A stretch of 64,000 nucleotides of DNA from Otis tarda (taxonomy: Eukaryota > Chordata > Aves > Otidiformes > Otididae). Where the stretch lies: assembly GCA_026413225.1 (NCBI GenBank), contig CM048591.1, positions 43,381,303 through 43,445,302 of the forward strand. The letters run 5' to 3'. The position numbers and the translations under genes are program-made. The notes under the pieces were generated by a model. That model saw nothing but the letters and a program-made list of their open reading frames with translations, did no database searches and was not told the origin of the DNA. Positions 62,706 through 64,000 of the stretch are shown in pieces (the first letter of the stretch is position 1; each line of letters opens with the position of its first letter).

Positions 62706-64000
62706 TCACAATTGTTCTGTATTTCTGTATCCTTTTCTTTTCTACATACCTTACCTGGTTGCTCTCCATGTTTCAGTGAATAAAGTCAATAGATTTTTTT
62801 TTCCCCCACCTTTTTATTTTCTTTATCTTTTTTTTTTTTTTTTGGACTCCCTTCTATTAACCATTTTTTAATTATTCCAATTAATTCTTCTGCCTTCAGT
62901 GGGACTTACAGGACTCCCTTGTGGACTTCCTGACTCTTGTAGACAGCTCAGATCCTAGGTCTGAGTATTCTTCCGTACAGGTTGTTTTAGACATCACTGT
63001 TAACTATTTGAGTTACTAATATACATGGCAGATGCAACTAAGAATATAAACAGATCTATTTTGTACCTATGTTTTGGGTAGTATTGTACACTTAATATTA
63101 GTTCATCAGTTAACAACTTCTCAAATGAAAATTCAGAGGTGACTTTAAACACAGCAATGTGATTCACTGCGATTGCAGCCGATGAGGTAAGGAACAAACT
63201 AAAAGGCCAGAAAGTTTTCACTTGCAATGATTTGCTTTAGTGTTAGAAGTGTGGTGTAGATGTGTGGTTTTGTGTAAATACATGTATCAGTCCCTTGATC
63301 TAGTGACCAAGGACGTATGGAATCTCACATTTAATAAAACAAAATTCCATGGAGGAGATCTGAATCGCCTAGGAAGTTTGAAGGGAAAGTAGCAACCATG
63401 CAGTAGCTTTCAATTCTAGGCTAATAAAACCCTGATGATACTTCTCTTTTACCATTTAACCTGTAACTTCCAGACATCCTTCAGAAAATTACTTAGGAGA
63501 TAACTGTTAACTACAGTGACTCAGTAAAAATACTGCAGAAAGGCCCATAAAAGCCTGCCACCTTTGTACCATGTACAGAAGTGGATCCTCAGTCTTCCTC
63601 AAGCTGTTAGATGGAGTTTGCAACATATGTATATGGTCATGAAAGTCAATGCATTTTATAGCTGTGTATTTTTTTGTGACATTACAGTAGGCTTTTGGAT
63701 GTTAATACACTGTATGATGAACTGAATCTTCAAGGATACAGTTTTGGTTTTTAATTCTCTCATTGTAAATTTCACGGTGTGGCAAAACTATATTAATTCA
63801 TTTTAAGATATTTTATGTATCTGAGAGGAGGCAGTAGAAGTAGCAAGGACCAAAATGATATAAGCTTCAGGAAGAGTACAGATTCCAACTATAATATAGT
63901 GTTCCTTACAAGTTCTTAAGACACTCATCACTACATATGGATATGACAGTAAGAATCAAATTTTCTCAGTGTCAGTCTAGCCTAGAGCCTTCCTGTGTCC

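Larger units (their letters stand above)
28326..64000 (+). other. NTRK2: Long NTRK2 intron after the transmembrane exon (continues out of window)
   Basis: No standard T1 tail exon and no juxtamembrane or kinase exon was found in this 35.7 kb. It is AT-rich intron with CR1 fragments, a probable MIR relic, two solo LTRs, small tandem repeats and one exon-like segment (49801-49924). I see nothing that I can classify in 28326-34750, 41560-46025, 50750-58750 or 59890-64000 apart from T or A tracts, short TA/CA runs and a G4 motif at 62680-62705. Confidence 0.75.

Noticed and set aside
1-64000. CRISPR array, tRNA or rRNA genes, bacterial operons
   Set aside because: No regularly spaced direct repeats with unique spacers, no tRNA or rRNA signatures and no bacterial gene organisation were seen.

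Overview
The window is vertebrate nuclear DNA and almost certainly avian. It is AT-rich, has long non-coding stretches between short exons, and carries many 3' ends of CR1 LINEs with the typical ATTCTATG-type tail. It also holds two solo LTRs. No prokaryotic features were seen. The exact species cannot be fixed from the sequence. CR1 also occurs in crocodilians and turtles, so 'bird' is an inference from the repeat mix and from the close match to what I recall of chicken TrkB.

The one securely identified gene is NTRK2 (TrkB, the BDNF/NT-4 receptor tyrosine kinase) on the + strand. Six consecutive exons are present: Ig-C2 domain 1 in two halves (12216-12352, 15493-15625), Ig-C2 domain 2 (17106-17405), a 33-nt juxtamembrane exon (22157-22189), a second juxtamembrane exon (26905-27005) and the transmembrane exon (28226-28325). 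All join in frame, phases 1-0-1-1-1-0-1, giving 267 whole codons plus a partial codon at each end. Exons for the signal peptide and leucine-rich repeats should lie 5' of the window. The shared juxtamembrane, kinase and standard T1 tail exons were not found and should lie 3' of it.

Region by region: 1-12215 is upstream intron with no recognised exon. 12216-28325 is the ectodomain-to-membrane exon cluster, with a pure hexanucleotide array (13479-13625), an old CR1-like relic, a strong G-quadruplex motif just before the Ig2 exon, and a structured inverted repeat before the 33-nt exon. 28326-64000 is one long intron. It contains CR1 copies in both orientations, a probable MIR relic, two solo LTRs of one family in inverted orientation about 21.4 kb apart, and a possible alternative exon at 49801-49924.

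The most interesting unproven items are three. One is a minus-strand exon-like segment at 25240-25440 that reads as GPCR helix 7 plus helix 8 behind a good splice acceptor. One is the candidate exon at 49801, which would end TrkB six residues after the normal membrane-proximal Gly. The last is the set of structured elements (G4, hairpins) close to the Ig2 exon and the 33-nt exon. Everything here was read by eye; no alignment or database search was run.
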